A stretch of 64,000 nucleotides of DNA from contig CALRKY020000003.1 in assembly GCA_943368345.1 (NCBI GenBank), positions 58,195 to 122,194 on the forward strand. Reading direction: 5' to 3'. This DNA is from JADCGM01 sp943368345. GTDB lineage: Bacteria; Pseudomonadota; Alphaproteobacteria; Sphingomonadales; Sphingomonadaceae. Each line of letters opens with the position of its first letter. Position 1 is the first letter of the stretch. Made by a program: the position numbers and the translations under genes. Shown here one piece after another: positions 62,369-64,000 of this stretch. Under the pieces are notes generated by a model, which was given only the letters and a program-made list of their open reading frames with translations, did not search any database and was not told the origin of the DNA.

Positions 62369-63742
62369 ATGAGCACGCGCACCACAGCTATCGGGGATGC
62401 CGATCCCATCGAATCCCGCGACGATCTGATCTCGGTTTTTGAAAAGGGCTGCAAGCCCGCCGTAGACTGGCGGATCGGCACCGAGCATGAGAAATTCGTC
62501 TATCGTAAAGCCGACCACCGGGCTCCATCCTACGCGGAGGAAGGCGGCATCCGCGACCTGCTCGGCGAAATGGCCCAGTTCGGCTGGAAACCGGTGCTGG
62601 AGGGCGACACGGTCATCGCCATGGCCGGAAGCGACGGCGGGATCAGTCTGGAGCCTGCAGGCCAGTTTGAGCTGTCAGGGGCGCCCCTGACTTCGCTTCA
62701 CGAAACCTGCACCGAAACCGGCCGCCACCTGCAACAATGTCAGGAGGCCGGTGACAAGCTCGGCCTTGGTTTCCTGGGTCTCGGCTTCTGGCCCGACAAG
62801 CGCCGTGACGAATTACCCGTCATGCCCAAGGGTCGCTATGACATCATGCTGCGGCACATGCCGCGGGTTGGATCGCTCGGCCTCGACATGATGCTCCGGA
62901 CCTGCACCATTCAGGTCAATCTCGACTATTCGAGCGAGGCTGACATGGTGAAAAAATTCCGGGTCAGTCTGGCGCTGCAACCACTCGCCACCGCCTTGTT
63001 CGCCAACTCGCCCTTTACCGAAGGCAAGCCCAACGGCTTCCTGTCGTTCCGAAGCCACATCTGGACCGATACCGATCCGCACCGCACCGGCATGTTGCCG
63101 TTCGTGTTCGACCCGGATTTCGGCTTCGAGCGCTATGCTGATTATATGCTCGACGTGCCGATGTATTTCGCGGTCCGGGACGGCAAATATGTCGATGCCG
63201 CCGGCCTGTCGTTCCGGGACTTCCTCGCCGGGAACCTGTCGGTCCTGCCCGGCCAGACGCCGACGCTTGGCGACTGGAAAGACCATCTGTCGACGGCCTT
63301 CCCTGAAGTGCGGCTGAAATCCTTCCTCGAAATGCGCGGTGCCGATGGCGGCCCGTGGAACCGCATTTGTGCGCTCCCGGCCTTCTGGGTCGGGCTGCTC
63401 TATGATCAAACCGCGCTGGATGCGGCGTGGGACCTGATCAAGCATTGGAGCATCGAGGATCATCAGCGCGTCCGCGACGAGGTGCCAAGGCTTGGGCTTA
63501 AGGCAACCATCCCCGGTGGCGGCAGCCTGCAGGATTTGGCCAAACAGGTCATGAAGGTCGCCGATCTCGGCCTGAAGAACCGGGCCCGCCTCAACGCCGC
63601 TGGCGACAGCGAACAGGGCTTCCTCAACCCGCTCCACACCATCGCCGAAAGCGGCCAAACCCCCGCCGACCGACTGCTGGAGGCCTATCACGGGCGGTGG
63701 GCTGGTGACCTGTCAAAACTCTACGCCGAGGAAAGCTATTAG
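62369..63742 (+). CDS. gshA: Glutamate-cysteine ligase
   Basis: The 457-residue enzyme joins glutamate and cysteine in the first step of glutathione synthesis. It belongs to the plant/alphaproteobacterial class, shown by RIGTEHEKFVY, SLEPAGQFELSG, CTIQVNLDY and FEMRG-type segment FLEMRGADGGPW. The cysteine pairs used for redox control in the plant enzyme are not obviously kept. ATG 62369 starts the conserved part. gshB is not in the window. Confidence 0.94.
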   Translation: MSTRTTAIGDADPIESRDDLISVFEKGCKPAVDWRIGTEHEKFVYRKADHRAPSYAEEGGIRDLLGEMAQFGWKPVLEGDTVIAMAGSDGGISLEPAGQFELSGAPLTSLHETCTETGRHLQQCQEAGDKLGLGFLGLGFWPDKRRDELPVMPKGRYDIMLRHMPRVGSLGLDMMLRTCTIQVNLDYSSEADMVKKFRVSLALQPLATALFANSPFTEGKPNGFLSFRSHIWTDTDPHRTGMLPFVFDPDFGFERYADYMLDVPMYFAVRDGKYVDAAGLSFRDFLAGNLSVLPGQTPTLGDWKDHLSTAFPEVRLKSFLEMRGADGGPWNRICALPAFWVGLLYDQTALDAAWDLIKHWSIEDHQRVRDEVPRLGLKATIPGGGSLQDLAKQVMKVADLGLKNRARLNAAGDSEQGFLNPLHTIAESGQTPADRLLEAYHGRWAGDLSKLYAEESY

Positions 63743-63814
63743 CTGAAATACCGATCAACGTTTTCCCCATCATCTCTCCGATCCTTGACAGATTCGATCC
63801 TCACCCAATCGAAT

Positions 63815-64000
63815 CTACGGTAGCCGCCACGGCGGGAAGCGGCGGTAGGGTCCGGCCCAGTAGAGGCAGATGCGGTTGCCGAAGGGGTCGCGGAGGCGGG
63901 CTTCGCGCCACCCCCAGCTCTCGTCGCGCGGCATTTGGTCGAACGTTAGCCCTTGAGACGTCAGCATCTTGCACCAGGCGTCGAGCTCGGGATGTTCGAA
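63815..64000 (-). CDS. VOC family protein, 5' end beyond the window
   Basis: The last 61 codons are present on the minus strand, with TAG at 63815-63817. They encode ARLRDPFGNRICLYWAGP, the C-terminal half of a glyoxalase/VOC domain, with an acidic metal ligand replaced by the cysteine of NRICLY. The start lies beyond base 64000. The gene is oriented toward gshA, 72 bp away. Confidence 0.75.
   Translation of the reverse strand, partial: FEHPELDAWCKMLTSQGLTFDQMPRDESWGWREARLRDPFGNRICLYWAGPYRRFPPWRLP

Overview
The window is 64 kb of GC-rich, tightly packed chromosome from an alphaproteobacterium, most likely a member of the Sphingomonadales. Supporting signs are a DUF1674/SdhAF4 protein, a Tim44-like protein divergent from secB, a Mic60-like protein after hemCD, a TVP38 membrane protein beside a FAD-disulfide oxidoreductase, a PEP-CTERM-type protease, and a CTTCGACAAGCTCAGG repeat of the kind common in sphingomonads, here inside lepA. 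Genus and species cannot be fixed from the sequence alone. Most of the window is housekeeping sequence. No prophage, CRISPR array or complete insertion sequence was seen.

Layout. 1-4.5 kb: an NfrB-like glycosyltransferase and NfrA-like surface protein pair, divergent from a luxR-luxI quorum-sensing pair with a probable small third gene. 4.5-13.1 kb: thyA-folA-ribF (folate and flavin), convergent with purH, a heparinase-like gene and rpe; then a VOC protein, a DUF805 gene lying between a decayed copy of the rsmB tail and intact rsmB. 13.2-21 kb: an SDR enzyme, SdhAF4, a secreted protease, gpsA-tsaD-mazG, and divergent hemC-hemD-mic60. 21-26.4 kb: a lipid-modification block with two cyclopropane-synthase-like methyltransferases, a flavin amine oxidase, DUF1365 and a DUF6134 protein. 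26.4-29.1 kb: a sulfatase and a SufS-like PLP enzyme.

29.3-32.1 kb looks like a small acquired cassette: an ArsR-type repressor, a fatty acid desaturase and a frameshifted membrane/SRPBCC gene, bracketed by related GTGTCAAA dyads. 32.3-47.6 kb: acnA, a periplasmic methyltransferase, smr-mltA-timA, secB-murJ-trpS, an oxidoreductase/TVP38 pair, lepA with a palindromic repeat inserted in frame, and an adrenodoxin-type reductase. tRNA-Pro(CGG) at 47.6 kb is followed by a clear terminator and an amidohydrolase remnant, which reads as an old rearrangement scar. 47.9-64 kb: pyrC, an MHS-type transporter, cytochrome b and c' genes, a LOG protein, degP, hflKC, mrp, a CoA-binding protein, cysQ-pmbA, ubiA, rsmE, gshA, and a VOC gene cut by the window end.

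The least explained parts are the lux locus (a perfect palindrome beside the luxI ribosome-binding site and a third gene broken at a C7 tract), the ArsR-desaturase cassette, the rsmB-tail/DUF805 duplication, and the lepA insertion.
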